Part shown: positions 15,723 through 26,451 of the stretch, piece by piece | Layout of the letters: each line of letters opens with the position of its first letter | Position numbering within the stretch: the first letter of the stretch is position 1 | DNA from: Shewanella yunxiaonensis | Lineage (GTDB): Bacteria; Pseudomonadota; Gammaproteobacteria; Enterobacterales; Shewanellaceae | Length of the DNA: 64,000 nucleotides | Assembly: GCF_018223345.1 (NCBI RefSeq) | Contig: NZ_CP073587.1 | Location: 2,453,001 to 2,517,000, forward strand | Direction of reading: 5' to 3' | Position numbers and translations under genes: made by a program | Notes under the pieces: generated by a model | Told to the model about the DNA's origin: nothing | Database searches by the model: none | What the model saw: the letters and a program-made list of their open reading frames with translations, nothing else

Positions 15723-18344
15723 TTACAGACGTTCCTGCAGCCAAGGTAACACCGATGCCAGAGCAGCGGGGAGTTTTTCTGGTTCGCTTCCGCCAGCCTG
15801 AGCCATATCAGGACGGCCACCACCTTTTCCCCCCACCTGAGCGGCAACCATTGCCACCAAGTCACCCGCTTTGACTTTAGCAGTAAGATCCTTGGTCACA
15901 CCCGCGATTAGGTTAACCTTGTCATCATGAGCAGTGCCAAGAACCACGATACCTGATTGCAATTTTTGTTTCAGTTCATCCTGCAATCCGCGTAAAGCGC
16001 CCGCATCAACCCCTTCCAGCAATTTAACCAGTACCTTAGTGCCTGATACATTAGTCGCTTCAGTGACTAAATCAGCGCTTGCAGCAGCAGCCAATTTATC
16101 TTTTAGCTGCGAAATTTCTTTCTCCAGTTGCTTAGCGCGATCTAATTGCGCTTTAAGCTTAGCAACAACAGAGTGAGTATCACCTTTGAGCAATGCCGCA
16201 GCTTCAGCCAGTTCCTGTTGCTGCTGGGCAATATATGCCATGGCAGCTGCGCCAGTGACGGCCTCAATACGCCGAATGCCAGCAGCAATACCACTTTCAG
16301 AAACAATCTTGAAAACGCCGATATCACCGGTACGCCCCACGTGGGTACCACCGCATAATTCCACAGAAAAATCGCCCATAGTCACGACGCGAACACGGGT
16401 ATCATATTTTTCACCAAACAGCGCCATTGCCCCTTTGGCTTTCGCCTGTTCCAGATCCATTTCTGCGGTCTGCAATTGATGATTGCGGCGGATCTGTGTG
16501 TTCACCAGATCTTCCACTTCTTGCAGTTGCGCTGCAGTCATCGCTTCAAAATGAGAGAAGTCAAAACGCAACCGTTCAGGTTCAACCAACGAGCCTTTTT
16601 GCGCCACATGAGTTCCCAAGACCTTGCGCAGGGCTGCATGTAATAGGTGTGTCACAGAGTGGTTTAACTGCGTCCGGTGACGCAACTTTTTGTCTACTAA
16701 TGCTTTTACGGTCTGACCTAGCTTGAGACTACCGCTAGTGAGTACCCCAATATGCCCGATTGCCTGAACATATTTCTGGGTATCTTGTACATCAAACTCA
16801 GCAGCCTCAGCCAACAGTTGGCCTTTATCGCCTACCTGACCACCTGACTCACCATAAAAAGGGGTATTGTCGAGAATAATTACGGATTCCTGTCCAGGCA
16901 ATAACGCATCTACCAGTTGACCGTTCACATAGATTGCCTGAACCTTGCCTTCACCGGTTAATGCGTCATAACCACAGAAATGACTGTTGATATCAGTTTT
17001 GATACCTGCATTGTAGTCCGCAGCAAATTGACCCGCAGCTTGAGCGCGGCTGCGCTGAGCCGCCATGGCGACATCGAAACCAGCTTCATCTACGGTAATG
17101 TTGCGCTCACGACAAACGTCTGCAGTCAGATCTAATGGGAAGCCATAGGTATCGTATAGTTTGAAGGCTGTTTCACCATCAAGTACATCGCCTTTAAGAT
17201 CGGCTAATGCGCCATCGAGGATACCTAAGCCACGTTCCAGTGTGCGAGCGAACTGTTCTTCTTCGGCTTTCAAGGCATTTTCAACAACGCTTTGGGTTGC
17301 TTTAAGATCTTTAGCCGCATCGCCCATCACTTCAATCAGAGTGGGCACTAATTTGTAGAAGAACGTATCTGTGGCACCGAGCTTGTACCCGTGGCGCACG
17401 GCACGGCGAATAATACGGCGCAACACATAACCTCGACCTTCGTTGGACGGCATTACACCATCAGCGACCAGAAAGGCACAGGAACGAATATGGTCGGCGA
17501 TTACCCGCAGGGATTTTTCTTCAAGATCACTGACACCAATGATTTCTGCCGCCTTGGCAATCAGAATTTTGAATACGTCGATTTCATAGTTGGAATGTAC
17601 CTTCTGCATAATCGCAGAGATACGTTCGAGTCCCATGCCGGTATCTACTGACGGCTTCGGCAATGGCAGCATACTACCGTCTGCTTGACGGTTGAACTGC
17701 ATGAACACGATATTCCAAATTTCGATAAAACGATCACCGTCTTCTTCTGGTGTACCTGGACGGCCACCCCAGATATGTGCGCCGTGATCGTAAAAGATTT
17801 CCGTACAAGGACCGCAAGGACCGGTATCGCCCATCTGCCAGAAATTGTCGGACGCATATGGCGCGCCTTTATTGTCGCCGATGCGAATAATATCTTCTGC
17901 CGGAATACCTATCTCTTTATTCCAGATATTGAAGGCTTCATCGTCATTCTGGTAGACGGTAACGCACAGCTTTTCTTTTGGAAGTTTTAACTCTTCAGTC
18001 AAAAAGGTCCAGGCAAAGCGAATCGCATCGTGTTTGAAATAGTCACCGAAACTAAAATTACCTAACATTTCGAAGAATGTATGGTGACGTGCAGTGTAAC
18101 CGACGTTATCCAGATCGTTATGTTTACCGCCAGCTCTTACACAACGCTGCGCGGTAGTCGCGCGGCTGTAACTGCGTTTATCATTGCCAAGGAACACATC
18201 TTTAAACTGGTTCATCCCGGCATTAGTGAACAGCAGTGTTGGGTCATTCCCTGGCACCAGGGAACTGCTGTCTACTACCTGATGACCATTTTTTCGGAAA
18301 AACTCCAGAAATGCACTTCGCAGTGCGGCGGTGGTCTGATACAT
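15723..18344 (-). CDS. alaS: Alanine--tRNA ligase
   Basis: An 873-residue class II aminoacyl-tRNA synthetase that charges tRNA-Ala. The catalytic core begins [21 protein letters not shown] with [26 protein letters not shown] (motif region). The editing domain has the zinc motif [11 protein letters not shown] (HxxxH) and the [11 protein letters not shown] segment. The C-terminal domain ends with the glycine-rich [20 protein letters not shown]. Length is typical (about 875). It lies downstream of recA-recX with a 331-bp gap and ends at the long hairpin. Confidence 0.98.
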   Translation of the reverse strand: MYQTTAALRSAFLEFFRKNGHQVVDSSSLVPGNDPTLLFTNAGMNQFKDVFLGNDKRSYSRATTAQRCVRAGGKHNDLDNVGYTARHHTFFEMLGNFSFGDYFKHDAIRFAWTFLTEELKLPKEKLCVTVYQNDDEAFNIWNKEIGIPAEDIIRIGDNKGAPYASDNFWQMGDTGPCGPCTEIFYDHGAHIWGGRPGTPEEDGDRFIEIWNIVFMQFNRQADGSMLPLPKPSVDTGMGLERISAIMQKVHSNYEIDVFKILIAKAAEIIGVSDLEEKSLRVIADHIRSCAFLVADGVMPSNEGRGYVLRRIIRRAVRHGYKLGATDTFFYKLVPTLIEVMGDAAKDLKATQSVVENALKAEEEQFARTLERGLGILDGALADLKGDVLDGETAFKLYDTYGFPLDLTADVCRERNITVDEAGFDVAMAAQRSRAQAAGQFAADYNAGIKTDINSHFCGYDALTGEGKVQAIYVNGQLVDALLPGQESVIILDNTPFYGESGGQVGDKGQLLAEAAEFDVQDTQKYVQAIGHIGVLTSGSLKLGQTVKALVDKKLRHRTQLNHSVTHLLHAALRKVLGTHVAQKGSLVEPERLRFDFSHFEAMTAAQLQEVEDLVNTQIRRNHQLQTAEMDLEQAKAKGAMALFGEKYDTRVRVVTMGDFSVELCGGTHVGRTGDIGVFKIVSESGIAAGIRRIEAVTGAAAMAYIAQQQQELAEAAALLKGDTHSVVAKLKAQLDRAKQLEKEISQLKDKLAAAASADLVTEATNVSGTKVLVKLLEGVDAGALRGLQDELKQKLQSGIVVLGTAHDDKVNLIAGVTKDLTAKVKAGDLVAMVAAQVGGKGGGRPDMAQAGGSEPEKLPAALASVLPWLQERL

Positions 18345-18675
18345 GAAATCGTCCTGAATAACTTGGGCTGTAAACTACAAAAAATGGCCTGGAGCTAGGC
18401 TGCCGGCCACTGTTACGCGTAATAGTCAGTCATTATAAGCGTGCAGGCACAGAATACCAATCAGAATCACCCAGGTCAGAGTGGATATATTAACAACAAA
18501 AAGGACATCAGCCCGATATTTAGCGCGATAGCTAACCAAGCAAGGAGCAATGAAAAACCGGGTAATTAAGAAGAGTGGTAAACGCGTAAAAAATCTAAGG
18601 CTGAAAAGCCCCTTTTAGAGCAGTAACCTGTATTAGTAACCACTATTTGTATGAAACAAGTTAACTGTGTGATGC
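18345..18675. other. 331-bp region between recX and alaS
   Basis: No gene is seen here. On the minus strand a short stem GGCT-TTTC-AGCC followed by TTAGATTTTTT (about 18588-18605) could terminate recA-recX. The alaS promoter must lie in the alaS-proximal part, but I cannot point to clear boxes. Confidence 0.45.
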
Positions 18676-19110
18676 TTACTCGTAAGGATCATAATCAAGT
18701 CCATAAGCTATCTGATCATAGCTAAAGCCTTGCCCTATCAAGTGCCGAATCCGTCTAGCACGTTCTTTAGCATCAACTGCGCTGGCATTGTTGCCATACT
18801 TCTTTAACGCTCTTTCACGAGCTAACGCAAACCAATCACAATCAGCAGCAGCTAACGCCCCATCAATACAGTCTTTAGATAACCCCTTTTGTAATCCACT
18901 TTGGCGAATGCGTGTCGGTCCATGCCCTTTGGCAATCTGAGCGCGAACTAAAGCACCGGCATAGCGTGAATCATCGATAAAACCCTTGGCTTCTAATGTA
19001 CTGGCAGCCACATCAATATCTGTTTTGGTAAATCCTTTATCTGCCAGCCGGGAACACAATTCTCCCCGACTGTAATCGCGGCGCGCTAGCAGCGCAACCG
19101 CGATATCCAT
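18676..19110 (-). CDS. recX: Regulatory protein RecX
   Basis: A 144-residue RecX, which binds RecA filaments and limits their growth. The family's three-helix repeats are visible: ALLARRDYSRGELCSRLADKGF, YAGALVRAQIAKGHGPTRIRQSGLQKGL and ARRIRHLIGQGFSYDQIAYGL. The gene follows recA by 11 bp on the same strand, as in most gammaproteobacteria, so it shares the LexA-controlled recA promoter. Confidence 0.95.
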   Translation of the reverse strand: MDIAVALLARRDYSRGELCSRLADKGFTKTDIDVAASTLEAKGFIDDSRYAGALVRAQIAKGHGPTRIRQSGLQKGLSKDCIDGALAAADCDWFALARERALKKYGNNASAVDAKERARRIRHLIGQGFSYDQIAYGLDYDPYE

Positions 19111-19121
19111 CAGTGAATCGC

Positions 19122-20192
19122 TCAGAAGATTTCTCCGGTTTCCATATCGATATTATCTTCACCAACGGTTTCAGTAGCCGCTGTTGCACCAACACCACCT
19201 TTATGCAGCAGCATTTCCCGCAACTGGGTATCAATCTCCTGCGCCACTTCTGGATTATCCTGCAGGAATTTGCCCGCGTTGGCTCGGCCCTGGCCAATTT
19301 TATCGCCTTTGTAGCTATACCAAGCGCCAGCCTTTTCAATCAACTTATGAGCCACACCAAGATCGACCAATTCACCAACTCGGTTGATGCCTTGACCATA
19401 TAAGATCTGGAAATCGGCTTGTTTGAATGGTGCAGCAACTTTGTTTTTCACCACCTTAACGCGCGTTTCGTTACCAACGACTTCATCACCTTCTTTGATA
19501 GAACCCGTACGACGAATATCCAGACGCACGGACGCATAGAATTTCAGCGCGTTACCACCGGTTGTGGTTTCCGGGTTACCAAACATCACCCCAATCTTCA
19601 TACGGATTTGGTTAATAAATATAAGCAAGGTGTTGGATTGTTTGAGATTACCAGCGAGCTTACGCATGGCCTGACTCATCATTCGTGCTGCCAAGCCCAT
19701 GTGAGAGTCACCAATTTCCCCTTCAATTTCTGCTTTGGGTGTTAACGCTGCTACCGAGTCGACGATGATGACATCCACAGCACCACTGCGAGTCAGAGCA
19801 TCACAGATTTCCAGTGCCTGCTCCCCAGTATCTGGCTGAGAACACAGCAGATTATCAATATCTACCCCTAACTTACGGGCATAAATAGGATCCAAAGCAT
19901 GTTCGGCATCGATAAAAGCACAAACCTTGCCTTCCCGTTGCGCGGCAGCGATCACTTCTAAGGTAAGCGTAGTTTTACCAGAAGATTCAGGTCCGTAAAT
20001 TTCAACGATACGGCCTAATGGTAAGCCTCCAGCCCCTAATGCGATATCCAGAGAGAGCGAACCGGTGGAAATCGTTTCCACATCCATGCTTCGATCTTCA
20101 CCCAATTTCATAATCGAGCCTTTACCAAACTGCTTTTCAATCTGGCCCAACACGGCGTTTAACGCTTTCTCTTTATTCGGATCAATCTTCAT
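19122..20192 (-). CDS. recA: Recombinase RecA
   Basis: A 356-residue RecA that forms ATP-dependent filaments on single-stranded DNA, drives homologous recombination and stimulates LexA cleavage. Visible are the Walker A motif GPESSGKTT (about residues 65-73), the segment [19 protein letters not shown] with Walker B, the L2 loop region [20 protein letters not shown], and the acidic tail [13 protein letters not shown]. The start follows AAGAGGGAACCAG. A canonical LexA box lies about 93 bp upstream of the start. Confidence 0.99.
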   Translation of the reverse strand: MKIDPNKEKALNAVLGQIEKQFGKGSIMKLGEDRSMDVETISTGSLSLDIALGAGGLPLGRIVEIYGPESSGKTTLTLEVIAAAQREGKVCAFIDAEHALDPIYARKLGVDIDNLLCSQPDTGEQALEICDALTRSGAVDVIIVDSVAALTPKAEIEGEIGDSHMGLAARMMSQAMRKLAGNLKQSNTLLIFINQIRMKIGVMFGNPETTTGGNALKFYASVRLDIRRTGSIKEGDEVVGNETRVKVVKNKVAAPFKQADFQILYGQGINRVGELVDLGVAHKLIEKAGAWYSYKGDKIGQGRANAGKFLQDNPEVAQEIDTQLREMLLHKGGVGATAATETVGEDNIDMETGEIF

Positions 20193-20284
20193 TCTGGTTC
20201 CCTCTTACGACAACCAAATTGTTGTCTGAAATGCCTGTCTGCACCCAATCGGGTATAAATCGTTATCACGTTTATCCAGTAGTA

Positions 20285-20304
20285 TACTGTACAATCATAC
20301 AGTA
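20285..20304. promoter_or_regulatory. LexA (SOS) box of recA
   Basis: TACTGTACAATCATACAGTA matches the gammaproteobacterial SOS box CTGT-N8-ACAG exactly, with symmetric TA flanks. It lies in the 296-bp region between recA and mutS. It is expected to control recA-recX. Confidence 0.93.
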
Positions 20305-20488
20305 TCAAGTCCTGTGTATGATTAATTTATTTGCATTAATAATGCATTAGCAACAATGTCCTTTTTGTATCAAAGAGATGGCAAAATTTGTGAGAGTAAA
20401 CTTCATCACTTTCAAATAACTGTTAATATTGCCATCCAGATTGCGGACATCATTGTCCGGATAACGAAGGAAAGACCCGCACAAGTTT

Positions 20489-23080
20489 ATGATGCAAAAT
20501 TCAGCTATTAGCCTCGATGACGATCTCGAAAAGCACACCCCCATGATGCGGCAGTACCTGTCGACGAAGGCCCAACACAGCGATATGTTGCTGTTTTATC
20601 GCATGGGAGACTTTTACGAGCTGTTTTACGATGACGCACGTCGCGCCTCCGAGCTGCTGGGGATCTCATTGACTGCTCGAGGTAAGAGTGGCGGAGAGCC
20701 GATTCCCATGGCGGGCATCCCCTATCATGCAGTGGAAACCTACCTGGCGAAACTGGTGCAACAGGGCGAATCCGTGGCAATCTGTGAACAGATTGGTGAC
20801 CCTGCGTTGGCAAAAGGACCGGTTGAACGGAAAGTTGTACGTATCGTTACCCCCGGAACACTGACTGATGAAGCATTGCTACAAGAGCGGCAGGATAACC
20901 TGCTAGCTGCAGTTTATGAGGGGAAAACCGGCTTCGGCTATGCCACGCTAGATGTTGCGTCAGGACGTTTCATCGTTACAGAACTGGAAGATCTTGAAAG
21001 TCTAGAAGCTGAGTTGCAACGAACCAGACCCGCAGAGCTGCTATATAGCGAAGATTTCTCGCAGCAACAACTGCTAAGCAGCATCAAAGGTAAACGTCGC
21101 CGTCCAGAGTGGGAATTTGATTTTGATACCGCCATGCGCTTTTTATTGGATCAGTTCGGTACCAAAGACTTACAGGGATTTGGCATTCATCAAGCGCGCT
21201 TGTCGCTGCAAGCGGCTGGCTGCTTAATGCAATATGTGCGTGATACTCAGCGCACCGCCCTGCCCCATATCAATGCGATTCATCAATTCAGCCCAAGTGA
21301 CAGCATAGTGCTGGATGCGGCCACCAGACGAAACCTGGAGTTAACACAGAACTTATCTGGCGGTCGCGAAAATACCCTTGCATCGGTATTGGATGCCACC
21401 GCAACGCCAATGGGTAGCCGTATGCTGCAACGCTGGATCCATCAACCACTACGCAGTCGCACATTGATTGAAGCACGGCATAATGCAGTGGCAGAATTAC
21501 TGTCTTGCGGACAGTATGAACAGCTGCACGACGTGTTGAAATCGCTGGGAGACGTTGAACGAATTGTCGCCCGTTTAGCGATCCGTAATGCCAGACCGCG
21601 GGATCTAGCGCGTTTGCGTCAGGCCTTAGAACTGCTTCCTGAGATCCAACAACAACTCAGTACGATGAAGCAACCACACCTGCGTTACCTCAGCGAGCAG
21701 ATCAGCGAATTTCCTGAGGAATTGTCACTGTTACAGCGCGCCATCATTGATAATCCGCCCGTACTAATTCGTGATGGAGGTGTCATTCGCGAAGGCTATA
21801 ACGCTGAACTTGATGAGTGGCGAAGCTTGAGCGACGGCGCGTCCGATTATTTACAGCAGTTGGAAGTACGAGAAAAAGAACGAACCGGTATTGCAACATT
21901 AAAAGTTGGGTTTAATCGGGTACATGGTTATTACATTGAAGTATCCCGCGGACAATCGGCACAGGTTCCTTTGAGTTACCAACGTCGTCAGACGCTGAAA
22001 AATACCGAACGCTATATTATTCCTGAGTTAAAAGAGTATGAGGAGAAAGTGCTTTCGAGTCAGGGCAAAGCCTTAGCACTGGAAAAACAGTTATGGGACG
22101 AACTGTTCGACCATCTGCTACCCAAACTTTATGCACTACAGTGCTTCGCGGTGGCAGCATCAGAACTGGATGTGTTGAGTAATTTTGCTGAACGGGCTGA
22201 ATCCTTTGGTTACTGCCAGCCTAACCTGACTGACAGCACCGGTATTGATATCGACGAAGGGCGACATCCTGTGGTCGAAAGAGTGAGTCAATCGCCTTTT
22301 ATCGCGAATCCGGTTGTCCTAAATCCAAACCGACGAATGCTCATTGTGACCGGTCCCAATATGGGCGGTAAATCCACCTATATGCGTCAGGTAGCCTTGA
22401 TCACACTGATGGCCCACATCGGCAGTTTTGTCCCAGCAGCGCACGCCACGATTGGCCCGGTTGACAGAATTTTTACGCGAATTGGGGCCTCTGATGACCT
22501 GGCTTCAGGCCGCTCTACCTTTATGGTTGAGATGACAGAAACGGCAAATATTCTGCACAATGCCACGGCCAATAGTTTGGTACTGATGGATGAAATTGGT
22601 CGAGGTACTTCAACCTATGATGGGATGTCATTGGCCTGGGCAGCCGCAGAATACCTGGCTCGTCAATTAGGAGCCTTAACGCTGTTTGCCACCCACTATT
22701 TCGAATTAACGCAGCTATCTGAGTTATTACCACAGGTCATAAATGTGCACCTGGATGCCATGGAACATGCCGACACCATTGTGTTTATGCATGCCGTACA
22801 GGAAGGCGCGGCCAGTAAAAGTTATGGGTTACAGGTAGCGGCGCTGGCTGGCGTACCGACGACGGTGATCAAAGCTGCCAAAATGAAATTGAAAGAGTTG
22901 GAAGCGAGAGACAGCCACCAGCACCAAGGTGCCGTTACACCGCTGCAATCCAGCCTGCCATTTGAAAATGAAATTTCAGAAGTGGAACTAACGCTTAAGC
23001 GACTCAACCTTGATGAACTGACGCCAAAATCGGCACTGGATTTGTTATACAAACTGCAAACATTAGCGAAACAGCACTAA
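20489..23080 (+). CDS. mutS: DNA mismatch repair protein MutS
   Basis: An 863-residue mismatch-recognition ATPase. Domain I holds the mismatch-contacting motif [12 protein letters not shown] (Phe-x-Glu, about residues 38-48). The core and clamp follow, and the C-terminal ATPase has Walker [12 protein letters not shown] (about 622-632), the [20 protein letters not shown]alker B segment and [10 protein letters not shown]. The start ATG at 20489 is followed by a second ATG; GAAGGAAAG lies about 15 bases upstream, so spacing is loose. The gene is divergent from recA. An IS3-family element begins 27 bp after its stop codon. Confidence 0.98.
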   Translation: MMQNSAISLDDDLEKHTPMMRQYLSTKAQHSDMLLFYRMGDFYELFYDDARRASELLGISLTARGKSGGEPIPMAGIPYHAVETYLAKLVQQGESVAICEQIGDPALAKGPVERKVVRIVTPGTLTDEALLQERQDNLLAAVYEGKTGFGYATLDVASGRFIVTELEDLESLEAELQRTRPAELLYSEDFSQQQLLSSIKGKRRRPEWEFDFDTAMRFLLDQFGTKDLQGFGIHQARLSLQAAGCLMQYVRDTQRTALPHINAIHQFSPSDSIVLDAATRRNLELTQNLSGGRENTLASVLDATATPMGSRMLQRWIHQPLRSRTLIEARHNAVAELLSCGQYEQLHDVLKSLGDVERIVARLAIRNARPRDLARLRQALELLPEIQQQLSTMKQPHLRYLSEQISEFPEELSLLQRAIIDNPPVLIRDGGVIREGYNAELDEWRSLSDGASDYLQQLEVREKERTGIATLKVGFNRVHGYYIEVSRGQSAQVPLSYQRRQTLKNTERYIIPELKEYEEKVLSSQGKALALEKQLWDELFDHLLPKLYALQCFAVAASELDVLSNFAERAESFGYCQPNLTDSTGIDIDEGRHPVVERVSQSPFIANPVVLNPNRRMLIVTGPNMGGKSTYMRQVALITLMAHIGSFVPAAHATIGPVDRIFTRIGASDDLASGRSTFMVEMTETANILHNATANSLVLMDEIGRGTSTYDGMSLAWAAAEYLARQLGALTLFATHYFELTQLSELLPQVINVHLDAMEHADTIVFMHAVQEGAASKSYGLQVAALAGVPTTVIKAAKMKLKELEARDSHQHQGAVTPLQSSLPFENEISEVELTLKRLNLDELTPKSALDLLYKLQTLAKQH

Positions 23081-23104
23081 ACATCTCCTTAGCTGAATAA
23101 CAGT

Positions 23105-23107
23105 AAC
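23105..23107. repeat. Left copy of 3-bp target duplication (AAC)
   Basis: AAC directly before the IS terminus at 23108 is repeated directly after the other terminus (24407-24409). A 3-bp duplication is within the range for IS3-family insertions. Three bases can match by chance. Confidence 0.6.
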
Positions 23108-23136
23108 TGTCCCGTCCTAAGATAGGTTGACAGTTT

Positions 23137-23979
23137 TTAGGCCAGCTCCCGTAGCTGGCCTTTTCTATTGTGCACCTGATTGGGTGTTGCCATATCTAAA
23201 CTCAGGTGTGGTCTCATTTCGTTATATATCGCTATCGATTCTCGAACAAGTCTCTTCAGCTCTTCCAGCGTTTTACATCGATACAGGAAAAACTCTTGCT
23301 TCAGTATGCCATTGACTCTTTCCGCTAGTGCATTTTGATAGCAATCATAACCGTCTGTCATTGACGGCTGAATATGGTTCGCTATCAGTTCATCCTGATA
23401 AACGGCTGCGCAATACTGCGCTCCCCGGTCTGAGTGATGCACTGCATTAGCGATATAGCGCTTATCCCTAACCGCCATTTTCAGCGCTTTCACCACGCTG
23501 TCTGCTTTCATGTCTGTACTCAAGTGATGACCGACTATCTTGCGTGATACGGCATCGGTAACCAGTGACAGATAGTGCACGCCTTGGTCTGACTCAAGAT
23601 AAGTGATATCGCTGACCAGTACATGCGCTGCATCATGCAGCCCGTCTGCTTTCAGCAGGTTGGGATGCTTCTTCATCCAGTGCTTGCTAAACGTCGTTTT
23701 GGTGTAACTTCGCTTAGGCTTCACCAGCAAGCCCTCATTTCTCAAATAGGTAAAGAATCCATCCCGTCCGAGTTTGATATCCTGTTCAATCAGCATAGGT
23801 TTTATCAATGTGTAGAGCTTGCGTGTGCCCAATCGCGGCATATATTTACGCCAGTATTGTACGGAGTCTTTGATGACCGATAATTCCGTTCTCCGACTAT
23901 TCATCCGGGCAACTGCCTGGTAAACACCTTGCCTTGAAATACCGACAGCACGACATACGGCTGCCAGGTTTATTTCTCT
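23137..23979 (-). CDS. IS3-family transposase OrfB (DDE integrase part)
   Basis: The catalytic half of the transposase, with rve-type DDE domain: first Asp in VLVSDITYLES, second Asp in AVHHSDRGAQYC, and Glu in QNALAERVNGILKQEF. The N-terminal part is the HTH_21-like region beginning INLAAVCRAVGISRQGVYQAV. The reading frame continues upstream of the internal ATG at 23904 without a stop as far as the slippery site, and the coordinates here follow that frame. Expression as an OrfAB fusion needs a -1 shift at AAAAG (23978-23982) just before the orfA stop. No stop codon or deletion breaks it. Confidence 0.92.
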   Translation of the reverse strand, partial: REINLAAVCRAVGISRQGVYQAVARMNSRRTELSVIKDSVQYWRKYMPRLGTRKLYTLIKPMLIEQDIKLGRDGFFTYLRNEGLLVKPKRSYTKTTFSKHWMKKHPNLLKADGLHDAAHVLVSDITYLESDQGVHYLSLVTDAVSRKIVGHHLSTDMKADSVVKALKMAVRDKRYIANAVHHSDRGAQYCAAVYQDELIANHIQPSMTDGYDCYQNALAERVNGILKQEFFLYRCKTLEELKRLVRESIAIYNEMRPHLSLDMATPNQVHNRKGQLRELA

Positions 23980-24365
23980 TTTGGCTTTGGCTTGCCAGAC
24001 ATACCGGATAAGTACTTTTTTCTTAAACCAGCTCCGTATTCATTATCCATGATATCGACCATACCATTGAGGATTTGGTTACGCAGTTTCTCTTCGGCTA
24101 ACTCACGCTCAAGGCGTTTGATAGTTTGTGCTGGGGTTTCTTTTGAATGTGGCATAAGGGGATGCTGAAAAGGTTTCGACCAATCGAGTCTACCATGCTT
24201 TCTGAGCCAAACGAGTACGGTTGTCTTACCCTGAATGCCAAAGCGCTGCTGGGCTTGTTTGTACGTCATCTCGCCTTTTTCGACACGCTCTACGACACCT
24301 AATTTAAAGGCTAAGGTGTAATCACGTTGCGTGCGCTTACGGCTTGAGTTAGTTGATGTCGCCAT
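23970..24365 (-). CDS. IS3-family transposase OrfA
   Basis: A 131-residue DNA-binding protein of the IS. The helix-turn-helix is visible in YTLAFKLGVVERVEKGEMTYKQAQQRFGIQGKTTVLVWLRKHG. A leucine-zipper-like helix (TIKRLERELAEEKLRNQIL) follows and the tail is basic (GKPKPKEK). It starts at ATG 24365 after GAGGACTTCTTT and ends in the frameshift region shared with orfB. Confidence 0.92.
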   Translation of the reverse strand: MATSTNSSRKRTQRDYTLAFKLGVVERVEKGEMTYKQAQQRFGIQGKTTVLVWLRKHGRLDWSKPFQHPLMPHSKETPAQTIKRLERELAEEKLRNQILNGMVDIMDNEYGAGLRKKYLSGMSGKPKPKEK

Positions 24366-24406
24366 AAAGAAGTCCTCTTTATGTCAACGTATTTCAGGAC
24401 GGGACA

Positions 24407-24409
24407 AAC
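24407..24409. repeat. Right copy of 3-bp target duplication (AAC)
   Basis: This AAC directly follows the right IS terminus and matches the bases before the left terminus at 23105-23107. Confidence 0.6.
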
Positions 24410-24415
24410 TGACAC

Positions 24416-24445
24416 AAAAAAGCGCACGTTTATGTGCGCTTTTTA
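24416..24445. terminator. Bidirectional terminator between rpoS and mutS
   Basis: AAAAAGCGCAC (24417-24427) and GTGCGCTTTTT (24434-24444) pair perfectly around GTTTAT, with A and T runs at both ends, so it works on both strands. It ends rpoS. It would also have ended mutS before the IS inserted between mutS and this site. Confidence 0.9.
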
Positions 24446-24463
24446 ATCCAAACAGCGACTGAA

Positions 24464-25411
24464 TTACATTTTAAACAGGGCTTCTACTGACAACCCTTGC
24501 CCTGAAATCATATCACGCAGACGTTTTAACGCTTCCACCTGGATCTGTCTGACTCGTTCTCGAGTCAGACCAATTTCAGCGCCGACATCCTCCAGCGTTG
24601 CTGGCTCATATCCCAGCAGACCAAAACGGCGCGCTAACACTTCCCGCTGTTTGGTGCTTAGTTCATTCAGCCATTTCACCACAGATTTAGAGATATCCTC
24701 ATCCTGTACCTGCGCATCTGGTGTATAGCTATCATCGTCAGGCAACACATCCAATAAAGCTTTTTCATTATCACCACCGATGGGTGTATCCACCGACGTA
24801 ATTTTTTCATTAAGCTTAAGCATGCGACTAACGTCAGCACTTGGCAGTTCTAACTTTGACGCGATCTCTTCCGCAGTAGGCTCATGGTCCAACTTGTGTG
24901 CTAGTTCCCTGGCGGTACGCAGATAAACGTTAAGTTCTTTTACAACATGAATAGGTAAGCGAATAGTACGGGTCTGATTCATAATGGCCCGTTCAATAGT
25001 TTGACGGATCCACCATGTAGCATATGTAGAGAAACGGAAGCCTCGTTCTGGGTCAAATTTTTCTACGGCTCGAATGAGGCCGAGATTACCTTCCTCGATC
25101 AGGTCAAGCAGTGCTAACCCGCGATTGTTATAACGACGGGCAATTTTTACTACCAATCGTAGATTGCTTTCAATCATTCGGTTGCGCGATTTTTCACAAC
25201 CGCGGAGAGCTTTGCGCGAAAAATAAACTTCCTCTTCGGCAGTTAATAAGGGGGAAAAACCGATTTCACTTAAATACAGCTGAGTGGCATCTAAATTCTT
25301 TTGCAGATCATCCTGTACACGCTCTGCTAAGGCATCAGCCTGCTGTAAATCCATCTCAACTGAAAAATCTTCAAATTCTTGCACGGAAGCGTTGGTATTA
25401 TTTCGGCTCAT
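24464..25411 (-). CDS. rpoS: RNA polymerase sigma factor RpoS (sigma-38)
   Basis: A 315-residue stationary-phase and stress sigma factor. Region 1.2 is [26 protein letters not shown], region 2 is [60 protein letters not shown] (the DLIEEGN form is RpoS-type), and region 4 includes [20 protein letters not shown]. The start is ATG 25411, with GGGAG 8 bases upstream. The frame is open 60 bp further up but without a ribosome site. It lies downstream of nlpD, which in relatives holds a main rpoS promoter. Confidence 0.98.
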   Translation of the reverse strand: MSRNNTNASVQEFEDFSVEMDLQQADALAERVQDDLQKNLDATQLYLSEIGFSPLLTAEEEVYFSRKALRGCEKSRNRMIESNLRLVVKIARRYNNRGLALLDLIEEGNLGLIRAVEKFDPERGFRFSTYATWWIRQTIERAIMNQTRTIRLPIHVVKELNVYLRTARELAHKLDHEPTAEEIASKLELPSADVSRMLKLNEKITSVDTPIGGDNEKALLDVLPDDDSYTPDAQVQDEDISKSVVKWLNELSTKQREVLARRFGLLGYEPATLEDVGAEIGLTRERVRQIQVEALKRLRDMISGQGLSVEALFKM

Positions 25412-25486
25412 AATGTGCTCTCCCAAAATTTGGATAAACAATCTACATCTGGCGTTTTCCTCCAATGCCAAAGTGGCGCCAAACCA

Positions 25487-26422
25487 TCAACGTTTGGGTA
25501 AATATTTTAGTGGGTTAACAGATTGACCATGGTAACGAATTTCAAAATGCAACATTACTTGGTCGGTACCTGTACTTCCCATCGTGGCAATAGTCTGTCC
25601 TGCGGACACGTTTTGCTGTTCCTTAACTAAGATTTTATCGGTATGGGCGTACGCACTAAGATAATCATCACTGTGCTTGATAATGACGAGATTCCCATAT
25701 CCTCGTAAAGCATTACCCGCATAGACAACCCGACCATCTGCAGCGGCTTTTATAATATCGCCACGGTTACCGGCAATCTTTATCCCTCTATTGCCTTGCT
25801 CGGTACTAGAAAAAGTTGCTACCACATTCCCGTTCGCTGGCCACAACCATTGACCAACTTCGTCAGGTAAGATGGTACCTGAACTGTGGATAATTCCGTT
25901 AACATCTTGTTTACTAGTGGTTACAGAGTACGCAGACTTGTGATCGGAATCAAGTGTTTTTTGTGATGCCGGTCGCACTGACTGAACTGTTGCATTTTTT
26001 AATTTATCATTTTGTTTTTTATTAATTTTATCTCCATAGTTTTCATTCTTACGTTTGGAGTAATTGCTCAAATTATGTACTTTTTTATTTGATGAAATGG
26101 GGTTCAGGTGAAGTATCTGCCCAGGGTAAATGGTGTAAGCACTGTCTAGACGATTTATCTTGGCCAACTCTTGATAATCTTTATCCGCTGCCCAGGCGAT
26201 TGAATAAAGGGTATCACCTTTATTCACTTTGTAAGTTTTAGCTGAGTTGAGATAGCCCTTTGCAATAATCGGGTGGGATCCGTTAACCGAATAAACGGGA
26301 GCGGGATGATAAGACTGGAAGCTACAAGCTGAAACGGACAATATCGCGGCAACGATTACCACGCCATAGCAGAGCCTTCGGCACAATATTTGAAAAGCGC
26401 TATGACGTTCTTCCTGGGACAC
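25487..26422 (-). CDS. nlpD: Murein hydrolase activator NlpD (LysM and M23 domains)
   Basis: A 311-residue outer membrane lipoprotein with lipobox LSVSAC (Cys about residue 33). A LysM domain (TYKVNKGDTLYSIAWAADKDYQELAKINRL...IYPGQILHL, about residues 62-106) binds peptidoglycan. After a Lys/Asn-rich linker, a C-terminal LytM/M23-like domain (about 190-308) begins WLWPANGNVVATFS. In this class the M23 zinc site is usually incomplete, so it activates amidases rather than cutting. It directly precedes rpoS (75-bp gap) on the same strand. Confidence 0.94.
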   Translation of the reverse strand: MSQEERHSAFQILCRRLCYGVVIVAAILSVSACSFQSYHPAPVYSVNGSHPIIAKGYLNSAKTYKVNKGDTLYSIAWAADKDYQELAKINRLDSAYTIYPGQILHLNPISSNKKVHNLSNYSKRKNENYGDKINKKQNDKLKNATVQSVRPASQKTLDSDHKSAYSVTTSKQDVNGIIHSSGTILPDEVGQWLWPANGNVVATFSSTEQGNRGIKIAGNRGDIIKAAADGRVVYAGNALRGYGNLVIIKHSDDYLSAYAHTDKILVKEQQNVSAGQTIATMGSTGTDQVMLHFEIRYHGQSVNPLKYLPKR

Positions 26423-26451
26423 TCCATTCCTCTCTAATCGCTTGACGCAAT

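Larger units (their letters stand above)
23108..24406 (-). mobile_element. Complete IS3-family insertion sequence (1,299 bp)
   Basis: The element is bounded by terminal inverted repeats TGTCCCGTCCTAA (23108-23120) and the complement of TTCAGGACGGGACA (24393-24406), 5'-TG...CA-3' as usual for IS3. It carries orfA and orfB in two overlapping phases on the minus strand with an A-AAA-G slippery site at 23978-23982. A 3-bp AAC duplication flanks it. Both reading frames are intact and the DDE residues are present, so the element looks recent and potentially active. It sits between mutS and the terminator facing rpoS. Confidence 0.93.

Noticed and set aside
25412-25471. Longer rpoS start at 25471
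   Set aside because: ATG 25411 has GGGAG at good spacing and gives the usual RpoS N-terminus.
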